In this document: piece after piece, positions 36,501 through 49,022 of the stretch | Layout of the letters: every line of letters begins with the position of its first letter | How positions within the stretch are numbered: the first letter of the stretch is position 1 | Assembly (NCBI GenBank): GCA_000328365.1 | Contig: KB309028.1 | Span: 4,496-68,495, forward strand | DNA: 64,000 nt | Source: Capitella teleta | Taxonomy: Eukaryota > Annelida > Polychaeta > Capitellidae | Reading direction: 5' to 3' | Program-made: the position numbers and the translations under genes | Notes under the pieces: model-generated | Database searches by the model: none | What the model saw: the letters and a program-made list of their open reading frames with translations, nothing else | Told to the model about the DNA's origin: nothing

Positions 36501-39500
36501 AATTAGCAAAATTCAATGCCCTGTAATTATATAATTATCACTAATTGCTGATGTAATCAAATGTTTTCTTAGAACATTTTTTTTCTGTAAATATATTTTC
36601 ATCTGTTCTTGAGATCAAACAGCGTTTCTTCCCGAGCGATGGTCATTAGTGACCCTCAGGAAATGAACCATTGAAAAGCCATTTTTCCCCTCTGTCATAC
36701 TGATTCGATCTCTAAAGACCGTCTCGTCTATCTGATGTCAAGTGGGAAAAATATGTCAGAAATTGCTCTCAATTTGTCAGTATGTCTGTTTACGAGCGGT
36801 ATTGGAGCGACTACTGGGAGGTATTAATTATGAGTGGCTCTCTGCTTGTGTTGCATAACACAGTACTCTGGTTAGCGTAGAGACCACCTTTGAAATTCGC
36901 TAAATGACTCTTACTTAATCCGGTCGTTTTACTGGAGAGCTGTTTTAATAGTTTCCATATTCATGACATGTAAATGGCTCGATTCCTATCTTCAATAATA
37001 GGCGTCGTTATCTAAATCGCTTATCTAACGTGTAATGTCAGTGTTATCTATGCGCAGGTGTCATCTAAAGTGACATGTTGAGATTTTAGTTCCGTTTACG
37101 TAGAACGGGAAAATATCCTTCTTGTATATTTTGATTCCGTTCTCCGATTCAACGCAGCTAATCCGCCTCTGTGTAAAAATGCTCTTCTCTTTTTATGTAT
37201 TGATCGCTAAACTTTTAAATATTCCGCACACGAAGTAACTTGCTTTGCACGAATACTGTTAAACAACAGCTCATTAATCGTATCAAATTCCGAACCGATC
37301 ACTCAATTTGGCAGTTAGAGTTTTTTCCCGCTCGTTTCCCGCCTGTTTCCATGGAAACGCGTTTAGCCATAACATTGAAGGGCCGAACAAATGTTGACAC
37401 AAACGCTGATTTGGGCCATTGTTTATCGCTCGTCCTTTTATCTGTCGTGCTGAAACAGCGTCTAAACATTCTTACTGACACTTGATAAAATGTTCTCTAT
37501 TGTTTGTGATAATAAATGCGTTTGTTTTGGGCCGAGAAATCGTCTGCCGGTGCTAGCGCTGGGAATTGGATGATTCATATCGGATTATTGTGAAGTATAA
37601 ATCGCTCGAAATATTAGTGCTGTGATCGGAGTATTTTCTCGATTATCGATTAATCGGTTGATTGTATTACAATTTTTTTTCTTCTGTTTTTCGCAGGTGT
37701 CCATTGTGAAGTTCCTCTTGATGGAGGGAGGCTCGATGTTTGTCCGGAGGATGCTTGTGCCTCTCCCTCGCAGTGCGCGCTCCTCATTCGAGGGGGCTTC
37801 CGGTGCGAGCGTTGTCCATCCGACATCAATGCCCCCTGTCAGCCATGCACTGAAATCGAACATCACACTCCGTTCTGCGAACTCACCACAAGAAGTTTCC
37901 CTCGAAATTCCTTCCTCATGTTCGCATCTCTGAAGCGGAGGCATCGATTTTCCATTCGAATGAGGTAAATCGTTAAAAAGTTGTCTTCTTAACTTTGACG
38001 GGTTTAAACTTCCAAAAAAATATTAGTTGTCAGGAAATAAACTTTTGAGGAAAAAAAACTACAAACATGTCAAACATATACAAAGGGACCGCTTCGTTGA
38101 AAGTCAAAAGAACATCAAAGCGATATAAATTGCCTGCATGGCTACAGGATGGCTACTTGATGGCTACTTGATGGCTAAGTGGTCTCCTGTCCCTAGGGAT
38201 ATCCACAAGTACAGTGGAACTTCATTATCTCAAATAGGAGTGGCCAATACTGCCTTAGTCGTTCACAGCGAATTAACACCCCCCCCCCCCCTCCCTTCCT
38301 TGCCCTTTCCGGTGCGAACCGTGATGGTCAAATTTGAGAGAGATTTCTGACAGTTGGATTTTATTTTTACATGACAGGGCGACTGTACTTGATTGATGCA
38401 CCTGTCACCAGGTGTGTGGGCAATCATGATTGACTTTGTTTATGTACAAGCTGTCAACAATTATTGCTCTTTGAAAACGTTTGCGTGCAAAACTTTCATT
38501 ACATATGTGGAATTGTGGATATGGTGAAAATACTAAACTATTTGTGTGTAGCTGCTAAGCAGTTATCGAGAGAAAATTTAAAATACTTTTACGGATTGAT
38601 TCTGCGTGGCTTTCGTTATCAGATTGTATCTCTTTTCAAAACTGGCCGCGTGAATTATATATTTTGATATTTTTATGCCTCAAAAAGCACGCTAATGATT
38701 ATTCTCAGATGACTGTGCAGTATATTATAATCCACACGAGCACTTGGATTAATAACATGGTCGCCAATTTATCGCTGACTCATTTCCTTCCGAGTCCATT
38801 GTAATTAAAGAAATCAATTATCGAGTCTTTCCCGCGGCCGAGCAGCTATCAGCACAGCGTCTCCGTGGCGGCCATCTTGGATATTTTGGCGCCATATCCT
38901 TATAAGGTCGTCCGGCATATTCATCGCCCAAATAAACGCAATTCCACTCCTGTATTACATGTCTATTTAAAGAGAAGAACGCCGCATTTGATTCAATGTT
39001 GTGTAATATCTGGCAAAGAAAATATGCAGTTACAAGAAGAGTTTTCTTTGGTGATAATTGTTCGACTCGATCGACTGGTGAGTCATGCGTCTGAGGAGGA
39101 TAATAAATCAGGTCGTTCAGGCGACGATCTGATGCTGCGTTGAATCATCCTGTTGACCTCCCAAGGTCAATGGCTCCAAGGTCAATCCTCCAGGGTCAAT
39201 GTAGCGTAATGTAGGCAGTCCTCAATATTCCTCATAAATCAGGATAATCCGGTATAATTCCATGGCTCTTGTCCTCTTTTGGGCCTACGTGCTTACTCCT
39301 CCTATCAGTTTGCGAAAACAACAGCTCGCATTACTAGGAAGTGAAATTTGATCTGTTTTCTAAGTTAATTTCCTTTTGAACGTCGATTCGATTCGCTAAT
39401 TTACGTAAATTTATGTTTGTGCCATTGTATGTATGTTTTTATGTACAGGGGTGAATGACACTCGCTCTGAGATTGGGAAATTTGATCAATTTGTCGGCTG

Positions 39501-42500
39501 TATTCTGTTTAACTATTACTAGTTTGGTGTACTAGTGAGTATCACTAATATAGGATACCGATATTCGCGAAATATCGGCGCGTCTAGTTTCGACTTCTTT
39601 TTAAAGACAACGGTAAATCACTCATTTTGTGAGTACTTATAAATCAACCTCAAGTACTCTACTCATCGCCAATAGATCGGGTTTCAACAACAATTTCTTT
39701 TGAACTTGCGTACTGAACTATTAGTTTGCCTCTCGTAGATTTTGACTTTTCGCAGCTGTTGAATATTAATGAGCGTTTTTGTTGGTCATCCATTCTTTCT
39801 GCAAGTCAAAACAACTTTTTTTTTTGGCGGGCGAAACAGACAACTTCTACAACGGAACCCTGCTACTTGCATCATCGGTATATATCGGGATAGTCTGGAC
39901 AAGATAATTTCAATAATATTGTTATCATCTTGATAGATTTTGAACTTTTGATCATGATTGCCAACGAGTTCGTTTGAGTTTATCGCGGTTCGAGAATTGA
40001 AAAGTTCAGCTGTATCCCTCGTCAGAATTAGCATTCGAAAAAAAGCGCGCGAATAATGCCTGTTCCTCATACAGTCATATGGAGTCATACACGGAGTCAT
40101 AACGAGTCATAGGGACGCTGAGCTAAGCCAAATATTTCGAAGACTTTGATGATTGGCACGTAGTGTATGTACTCTGACATTCGATTGCGTCTTGAATTAA
40201 TTAGCGAATTAATCTCTGAATTTTCAAATTAATGGATCGTCAGTATATTGGATTATTTACTTAATTTTGGCACATTGCCCATTTATAATTATATTAACAC
40301 TGGTTCGTTGTTGGACATAACAGATGAGTTGGACTAATATTATTTCCTTTTCGTTGCTTGCAATCGCGCGCAGGAGATTATGGATTTCGAAACCGCATGC
40401 TCCATTTAGACATCGACACGATTCGTTGCTACTAGATCGGCTTACAGTACTCTGAAGCCGAGTATGCTGTGTTTGCCAGTAGAAGTACTTGACGGTATAA
40501 ATAACCATATGGCAACGTAGCCCAATGCAAGAACTAAAGGTAATCGCGCTGTGTTGATAAAGTAACCGTTTGTGTTGATATCTGCATTCATGATGTTCGG
40601 TTTGCATTAGCTGTTATGGGCAATATGCGTAGATATACAGCGTCCACTACTTCCGCTAATGGGGTGAATGTTATTGCTTTGCATGTGATATCAGCGGTCA
40701 TTTGGTCATTTGGTCAGAAGTGGCTTTTCTAATGGTTTCTTTCTTTATCACTTTTTCCCGCGATTTCTTTTGCAGAATTGCGTCTTTTTTTTTGTATGTT
40801 TTACGTTTTTATTTCGATGAAATTTCACTTTTTATTCCTTCTTTCAGTTTTGCTACTCGCCAAAAAGATGCTTTGCTCTTCTACAATGGTCGCTACAATG
40901 AGCAGCATGACTTTGTTGCCCTTGAACTGACCAATGGTCAGCTGCAGTTCTCCTTCTCTCTCGGCTCAGAAACGACTCGTGTCCGAACGAAGATGACCTC
41001 AGGAATTAGCGATGGTCAATGGCACACTGCCCATGTGCAGTACTTGAGCAGAGTAAACTAAAAATCACTTCTATTTTCACAATCATTAATATTTCAAAAT
41101 CTCAGACTGCGACCTTGAGTGTCGACTCCTGTGACATTGAGATGACCTTGAAGTACCATGACCTTGAGCAGTGCGCAGCCAGGGTCACTCACATTCTTGA
41201 TGACCATTGTTCGGACGTGACAGAATCCTGTCACCGGTTCCTTGACTTGACCGGTCCATTTCAGCTGGGAGGGCTGCCCACTCTCCCTTCCGATTTCCAA
41301 GTGAGACAACGTTTTCTTCATTTCCGTCATACATTCCATATCCAAATTTTAAATCTTTAATTTATTCATAATCCGCTTAATCTCGCACACAGGTTAGGAA
41401 CACTGACTTCGTTGGCTGCGTCAAAGATGTTTACATCGACGACGAATTTCTCGACCTAAACAGCCACGTTTGGAACAATGGAACAAGCGAAGGATGCCCT
41501 CAGAAAGAGGCTCACTGCCGCTCACAGCCATGCCGTAACCATGGTAACGAACCGTAATCTCCAAACACGTTTAATTTGCTTCCCCTTTAGGTGAATGTCG
41601 TGAGGCTTGGGGCTCATATTTATGCAAATGTTCCGATGGTTGGGCAGGACGAGATTGCTCACAGAGTACGCGCTTAATTTAGAGTTTTTAATAATAATTG
41701 AATGGTTTTCTCTTAGAAATCGATTCTCCCATGAAGTTGAACGGGGAAAGCCTCCTTGAATTTTCTGATCATTCGCTTCCTTTGGTTGTGCTTCCGTGGT
41801 TCAACGCCCTCTCGTTCCGAACGAGGCAGTCGACCGCTCTCCTCATGGCCATTGAGTGCGGCATGGGCACACGAGATGATCCCAAGGTCATCATCAACAT
41901 AGAGGTCAGTCTTTATCTCCGGCTATTTATTAAAAAAAAAAATAAAAATCAAAAGGATTCGGAATTTTTTTTATCTCAATTTTTTTTCAAATTGATAATT
42001 TGCAGATGGTTAATGGCTATATCCACTACATCCACCCACGCAAAACGATCGTTCTTGATCTTCATCAAGTTAATGATGGTCTGTGGCATCACCTTGAAAT
42101 GCGATGGTTGCCTCACAAACAATTCGTCATCTCTCTAGATTACGGACAAGTTCAGGTAAATAAATCTTGGGATTGATTCCATTTTCTGATTTTTATCTCC
42201 TTTTTCAGACTCTGGATAGTATGAATGATTGGGTCACAGGTCAGAAGGTCGGAACGGTGTTTGTCGGAGGATTTCGTGAAAAGATCCGGAATAAATTTGT
42301 CATCGTTGACGGTTTAATTGGATGTGTAAAGGTAAAGAAATCAATTGCATTTCATCTCATAAATTGTTTTATTTTATTTCTTTAGGATATCAGCGTAGGG
42401 AATGTGATCAACTCCTTCCTAAAGAATCCCAAGAGGAGCAACATTGAGATGGGATGTTCCTCTGATGACTCATGCCAGCCTCCTTCCGAATGCCCCAAGA

Positions 42501-45500
42501 GGAGCAGGTGCCTGGATATTTGGGGAGATCGCAAGTGCATTTGTGATCCAGGTAGATCTCCTTCCCCAGGGAGAGAAAGGATTTTAATTTTATTTCCACT
42601 CCAGGCCACCTTGGCGCTAATTGCGAAAAGATTTGCGACCATTACAACCCCTGCGGCAATGGAGCGCAGTGTCACCTGAATGCTTCCAGTCGCCATGGTT
42701 ACTCGTGTAATTGTCCGTACGGTTTTGAGGGAACGAATTGCCAAGTTGAAGTTGCGGCAGTCTGTCCTGCTTCCTGGTACGGCAGTCCGATCTGTGGTCC
42801 TTGTTTGTGCGATACGGAGAATGGGTTTGATCCGCACTGTGACAAGACTACTGGCGCCTGTCATTGTAAGGTGAGTTCATTTTATTGGCTTTGAGTTTTT
42901 GAGATTAATCTTGATTTTGATCGTAGGCCCTACATTACATGCCGGATGGCAAGCACTGTTTTCCTTGCAACTGTTACGAAATCGGATCAAACGGAACGAC
43001 TTGTGATGCCATCACGGGACAGTGTGTCTGTCGCCCTGGGGTCGTTGGTCGTCGTTGTGATTCGTGCGCTAGTCGTTTTGCAGAGGTCACTCGCAGTGGG
43101 TGCAAGGTCATTTATGGGTCATGCCCCAAAGACCACAGTGCTGGCATCTGGTGGCCACGAACGAAAACAGGGGAGGTCGCTGAGGAGGCGTGTCCTTTTG
43201 GTACGGAGGGATTGTCTCAACGCGAGTGCAATGACACAGACGGATGGACGAAGCCGGATTTATTTGATTGCACTTCAAAGAAATTTGTTGATCTCCGCAA
43301 ACAGGTTAATTTTTTTTATTGTTAAACTCATTTATTATTAATTTGTGTGTTTTTTTTTTTTTTTTTTTTGGCAGCTGGAACTTTTGAATTCTCGGTCGTT
43401 GAGGGTGAACACGTTTGTCGCGAAGAATCTCGCTTCTAAATTGAACGAGGCTTCTGCCTCAACTGGGGACCTCCATGGGATGGACGTTGGCATTTCTGCC
43501 GGCATCTTGCTTCATCTGCTCAAGTATGAAATCCAACAAACCGGATTGAATCTAACCCACACTCAGGACAGAAATTACATACAGGTTATTCATTCTATAT
43601 CTTATCTTATCTTATCTTTAATCTAATTTTGCTCTCACATTTTATACTAATTTTTTTTATTTTTTTTATTCATGATTTCAGAACATAGTGAATGTATTGG
43701 GACGCACTTTACAACCCAAGTACAAGGAATTCTGGGATACGTTGCACTTGGAGAGCAGTCATCTCGTTCATCTGATGCGTTATCTCGAAGAGTACACACG
43801 CACTTTGGCCAGAAATATGCCACAAATATTCACGCAGCCGTTTGATGTTGTTCATGAAAATATCGGTTCGTCAATTTCCCCCCCCCCCCCCCCACACCTG
43901 TGTGACATTTGTTTGGTGTGTTAAAAGGGAATATTAATTAATTTCTGGTTTATCTTCTCAGTGCTGGGATTGGACGTTATTCACCCTGGGAACTTCTCAA
44001 ACGTCCCCATTCCGAAATTCAACAACAAAGTGAAGAATGATTTCATGTTTGACTCTGACACGAAAGCAGTTATTCCGGGACAAGTGTTTGATTTCTCAGG
44101 TTTTTATCCCGTTTTCATCCTATCTTAAAATAAGATCAATTTCTGATGCAGATCTGTAATTAATGAGATTCCGTTTATTCTAATTATGAATCGCTCGTTG
44201 TGTTTTGCAGGTGGCGCCACCCCTGCTACTGTGTCGTACGTTCTCTACAAACATCTCGGATTTCTTCTTCCCGATCAGACTGACTCCACTGTTAGGTTTG
44301 AATTCAGGATTAAATTTTAATTACAAATTATTCTATTTTTATTTTATAATTCAGGCGTCTGCATGGAATTCCACTTTCTGTTAATTCCGCTGTGATGTCT
44401 TTGACGTTAATTGATGGAGGTTTGCTCGAAGGCAACCTGCACGATCCGTTGCTGTTCAACTTTCGCCAAATTGAGGCCAGCAATCGATCAAGTCCTCAGT
44501 GTGTTTATTGGAAATATGACAATCGGTGAGAATTCTGCAGAATTAAAAGAAAAAAAATAGCAAACTTCTTACATAGAGGGATGTTCTTTTTTTTTTTTTT
44601 TTCTTTTTTCTGGTTAACTTAAATTTACGTAATTTTGTTCATGGGGATTTTGTTGAAATTACAGCGAGGGCGGTTTGTACACTGGACAATGGTCAAGCGA
44701 AGGTTGTGAAATGGTCAGCCGGAATGCCAAGCAGAGACATTTATTCGTCACTTGCAAATGCAACCACCTCTCCACTTTTGCCCTCTTGATGGACGAAACT
44801 GACACAGAGGTATTGACGTCAATCATTCAATATTACTGACGTCAATCATCTAATTGACGACACTTTATCTCACAGCACCCAACCCTGCAAACCGCTGACG
44901 TGCAAATCATCACCTACATCGGATTAGCCATTGGCCTGGTTTGTTTGTTCGTTGCCATGGTGATGTTCTGCTGCATTCGGCACGTGGCTTCCAACCTCAA
45001 CTCCATCCACCTGAACCTCATCTTCTGCCTCTTTGTCTCCCTACTCATCTTCCTCCTAGGGATCGACCAGACGGAACCCAAGGTAGGCGTGTTTCCCTGG
45101 CAACCAGATCACCATAACAACCGCATTCTTTGATCAGATTGTGTGTAAATTGGTGGCGATGTTTCTTCACTTTTTCCATCTCTGTGTTTTTGCGTGGATT
45201 TTTGTTGAATCTCTGCATTTGTATCGAATGCTCACTGAAATTCGCAACATAAACACAGGAAACATGAAGTTCTACTATTTGCTGGGATACGGTGAGATTG
45301 CTTCCCCTTCCAAACTCACAATAATCTCCTTTTAATCCTTATCTCTCTTATCTCAGTTATTCCGGGTATCGTCGTGGGTTTAGCAGTCGGGTTGCGAATC
45401 GAAGATTATGACAATAAGGAGTTGTGAGTTTAATTCAGTTGTTTGCAATTAAGGAATCTCACTTATTTGTGATTATAGTTGCTGGATCAGTACTAACGAC

Positions 45501-47784
45501 CTTCTCGTTTGGAGTTTTGCTGGGCCTATCTGTGTTTCCATTGCGGTTAGTTATTTGAGCGATATTTCCTTGATTTAATAAATTTTTATTTCTTCAGGTA
45601 ACCATGGTGATGTTCCTCATGGCTCTCAGAGCTTCCTGTCATGTGACCAAAAAATCTGAAACCGAAATGGCTTCAATTAAGTAAGTCTGGAGAGAATTAA
45701 ACAAATGTAAAGTGCCCGAATATTGAGTTCTTTGGAGTTAATCAGAGAGGCTGCTACAAATTGGTTTTACTTTTAATGCTTTTTTGTGATCTTCTGATGT
45801 TGCACTGTTTATTTGATTTATTGCGATTGAATAGCTGAGTTTGACGTTTTGACATTTCCAGATACGGTTTGAAGGCGGCCATTTTGCTGACCCCCTTGTG
45901 CAGCCTCGCCTGGGTCTTTGGTCTGCTGTCTGTTAATGAGGGCGTCATGGCTTTTAATTACCTCTTTGCCGCGCTGTCTTTCCTCCAAGGACTTTTCATT
46001 CTCCTCGCCTACGTTGCATTCAACAAGGAGGTTGGTCAACTTTCGTTTTGCGAAGAAGAAGAAAACGATAATAATTTTGTTTCTCTTTCTTTCGAAGGTG
46101 AGTTTTCACCTGAGAAATAAATGGAAACGAATGCGCAGAGGAAACGATTACCTTGACAACCACACCCCCCCACACATGGTGAGTCACCATAGCAACCGTG
46201 CGTATCCATGGCAACCTTCTCTGCCTCAGCGCAACGTCATGTATCAACCGAGCGATTCATTTGAGCAGCATTTGGGGGTTTCCACCTCCAGTCAAACCAG
46301 CAGCAAAGACAGCAGTTGTCTTCAGCCAACAAACACACTCTACTCCCCCCACACTAATCACTATGGATACGACCCCACCTATTGCCATAGCAACGATGCC
46401 TTAGGTGAGTCAATCAAATCCTGCATGTGTGCGTGTCTTGCTTGGTTTTTGAGCGAGGGCATGAGGTTATTTTGGGTTTTATCGCGTGAAATATTATTTA
46501 ATATTATTATTATTATTATTATTATATTATGATTATTTTTCGGTTTTGTTAAAACAGAAGTTGAAGCCGGGAGAATCGCGAGCAAACAACTCGATTCTGA
46601 TTCAGAAATTTCGGTTGTTGACCAGCAGGAAATGGATCTAGCATCCAGTCACTCCAGTGATGATGACGATTGGGGAAAACCCAAAGGTACTCTATAACCA
46701 CCGCATAACCACCGCCTGCTTGTAGCTCTTTAATGCATGCGATTCCAGTTTCACCTCCGACCCTACCCCCGTTCCCTGCTTATCCTTTCCCAGGTAGATT
46801 ACTCACTTGATTTTGTCTATTTTTGTTTATTATTATTTTATGATTTTTTTATTTTTTTTTTTTTATTGAAGCTCCGCCCCCTTACGCCTCAATCTTGCAC
46901 AAACCCAGTCCTGATTGGCTCAAAGGCCAGGAGGTCAAACGAGTGCAGATCTCAGATGCGCCTCCAGTGGATATCATGCGATCTCTTTCTCCGAGAAATG
47001 GTATATTGTTCATGCTGAGATAATTAAATAATTAGTTATATTTCATGTTTGCTCGGGATCATTACTAATTTATTATCAAGTTCTACATTATGTATTATTT
47101 TGCGATTCTTCCCCTTTGGTAATTTTCTGTTATTGAAATGTCAATCCGTGATAAGATAATTTCTTGCTATCGTAAAATGTCTCGTGCCTTTGATAAAAGG
47201 TAAAAGACCATCCATAATATTTATAATTATTATTGATTATAATAATCAATCTTCACTAATTTTAATAAGGAGAATGATTTTATTTTTTCTTCACCATCTT
47301 GTTTGGTTTGAAGAGCAACGCAGACTGTCACCTCCATCGCGAGGTGAAGGTCAATCTGCCCTCAGCCCAAGGTCACCAAGGTCACCAAGGTCACCAAAAG
47401 ACCAGATGACAGTATTGAGTCAGAACAGCAGTCTCACAGAGTCAGAGTGAGTCATTTTTGCCCGTGATTTGATTGCAGCATGATGTTAATTAATATTTAA
47501 CAGGCATCAGTTTTAACCCAAAGTGTAAGTTGTTTGTTAGTTTTTATTTTGCTGTTGTTGTTGGTTTATGTTTCTATTATTTTATTTGTTTGTGGCGTAA
47601 AAGAAGATATCAGAATTAAATTGCATGTTTGTTTTAGTTGATCTGTGGCGCGATTCATTAAAATTTAAACTAAATGTTTAGATTACACAGCACATTAAAC
47701 CTTCGCATGTTTTTGCACTTTTATTTCTCGCACTATTTTTTTTATTTTCTCTTTTTCAGAATGAGTCATGAGACCACCGTATAA
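30540..47784 (+). CDS. Celsr/Flamingo (starry night) cadherin adhesion GPCR, complete
   Basis: Planar cell polarity receptor of the plasma membrane; family members bind each other between cells. 33 coding exons: 30540-34020, 34632-34975, 35937-36111, 36173-36298, 37697-37964, 40848-41052, 41106-41300, 41393-41543, 41591-41665, 41717-41904, 42006-42155, 42209-42331, 42386-42551, 42605-42870, 42927-43304, 43375-43584, 43682-43865, 43962-44099, 44211-44295, 44355-44525, 44665-44809, 44876-45082, 45138-45291, 45357-45423, 45479-45545, 45598-45680, 45862-46030, 46098-46404, 46558-46686, 46749-46793, 46872-47000, 47314-47446, 47760-47784. All phases agree; 2,912 residues. Order: signal peptide, RIRRKR furin-type site (residues 223-228), nine cadherin repeats all in exon 1, EGF repeats, LamG, EGF, LamG, two EGF, laminin-type EGF, hormone-receptor domain ([12 protein letters not shown]), GAIN with GPS ([14 protein letters not shown]), seven membrane helices (exons 22-27), acidic Ser-rich tail with [11 protein letters not shown], and C-terminus ETTV. 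An in-frame stop at 30459 supports the start. Confidence 0.96.
36299..37696 (+). other. Celsr intron 4 (1.4 kb)
   Basis: AT-rich intron between the second and third EGF modules. No embedded gene or repeat is recognised. Confidence 0.7.
38868..38907. promoter_or_regulatory. YY1-type and CArG sites in Celsr intron 5
   Basis: GCGGCCATCTTGG (38868-38880) matches the YY1 consensus. TGGCGCCAT follows at 38887-38895 and a perfect SRF CArG box CCTTATAAGG at 38898-38907. The cluster lies in a 2.9-kb intron (37965-40847) and could be an internal promoter or enhancer. The rest of the intron shows only unrecognised minus-strand frames. Confidence 0.35.
44814..44844. promoter_or_regulatory. two CRE palindromes in Celsr intron 21
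   Basis: TGACGTCA occurs twice (44814-44821 and 44837-44844) inside a 66-nt intron, each followed by ATCAT. They may be an imperfect local duplication and not a working element. Confidence 0.25.
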
Positions 47785-47789
47785 ATAAA
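47784..47789 (+). terminator. polyadenylation signal overlapping the Celsr stop region
   Basis: TAAATAAA: the AATAAA begins on the last base of the TAA stop of the final exon. If used, the 3' UTR would be only a few tens of bases. Further AT-rich sequence downstream could hold other signals. Confidence 0.4.
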
Positions 47790-49022
47790 GCACGACAGTT
47801 TTCTTGCATGAGACATCTTAATTAGTTATTAATTAATTAATCAATTGCATCTTGATTTTTGATCTCATAATTATTATCATCCGTCCTCTTTAAGAGTAGA
47901 AACACAAAATGACATCAAAATATTTTATTTCATTAACTTATCATTATCGTGTCACAAATATTATTTTTATTTTTATATCATTAATATGTCACAAATTAGT
48001 AATTTTGTAATCATTATGAACATCTCGAAATCTATTTATTTCCACTGACAGCCTAGCTACCATACAAGAGATGCCCTCTCCCCAAGACTTACAAAACAAC
48101 GAGGATAGACCAATCCAACAATAAGACGGCGATTGTTTCATTCGCATTTGTACAATGTATTGTGAGTTTTTTTTTTATTTTCTATTATGCAGCCTTCATT
48201 GCTATGCTAATTTATGCAAATGTATGCAAATGTTATGTCGTCTGTGATGATATTGCGTTATATTTGTCACAGCTTCGAGTCTCAAAAAAAGTGTGTTGTA
48301 CGATTTTAAAAGGATGTTCAGGTATTTTGAATGTGAGAATTGCGTGATATTTCTCTGTGCTTTATTTGTGTTCTTTTCATATCACTTTTTTCATTTCTAG
48401 TATGTTTCTTCTCATCACATTTCGTTTTACCACTTTTCATTATTTGCAAATCAAAATTGAATAAAAAACCTACACATTATCAATTTCGATGTTTGATTTT
48501 TTATATCCGTACATGTTATTCAATTATTCTAAGAATGATTAATCTGTCTGCCCTGATTACGGAATATATTACATATAAATCTGAATATAATATTACATAT
48601 AAATCTGAAGTTGCTCGTAATGCACTTTGGGTACTACCATCATGAAACAGTTTAAATTTAATTAGCTTGCATGCTGTTTCAAAGAGTGTTTATGATGAAA
48701 GAAAATAAGAGATTGGAAAACAATTTTTTATATAATAAATTTTGATGAAACTGTTTATTTAAAATCAATATTATGAATATCTGTGGGTTTTCATGAATCA
48801 CAGAAAAAAGAAATTGCACTTAAAACATCTCTAAGAAGAAAGAAGACATAAATAATTAATAGCATCACCAACAATCTCTTTTTGCACACATAATTAATCA
48901 TTAATTATTCATGGAATGTCAGATTAACTTTTTGGCACCAAATAAGCCAAAAAGATTAGAGCTAAGTGGTTCAGGGTGAAGCTGAAGAAAAATTCAAACA
49001 ATATCACAATTTTGTTGTCATC
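47790..49022. other. intergenic between convergent Celsr and MON1
   Basis: AT-rich. A minus-strand AATAAA for MON1 lies at 48754-48759 (TTTATT on the plus strand), 264 nt after its stop. No further gene is recognised. Confidence 0.55.

Noticed and set aside
39556-39582. Near-palindrome around CCGATATTCGCGAAATATCGG-type sequence
   Set aside because: Short and imperfect, in an intron, with no second copy or functional context.
39786-40607. Minus-strand ORFs of 104 and 116 codons in Celsr intron 5
   Set aside because: No ordered domains or recognisable motifs; probably chance open frames in an intron.
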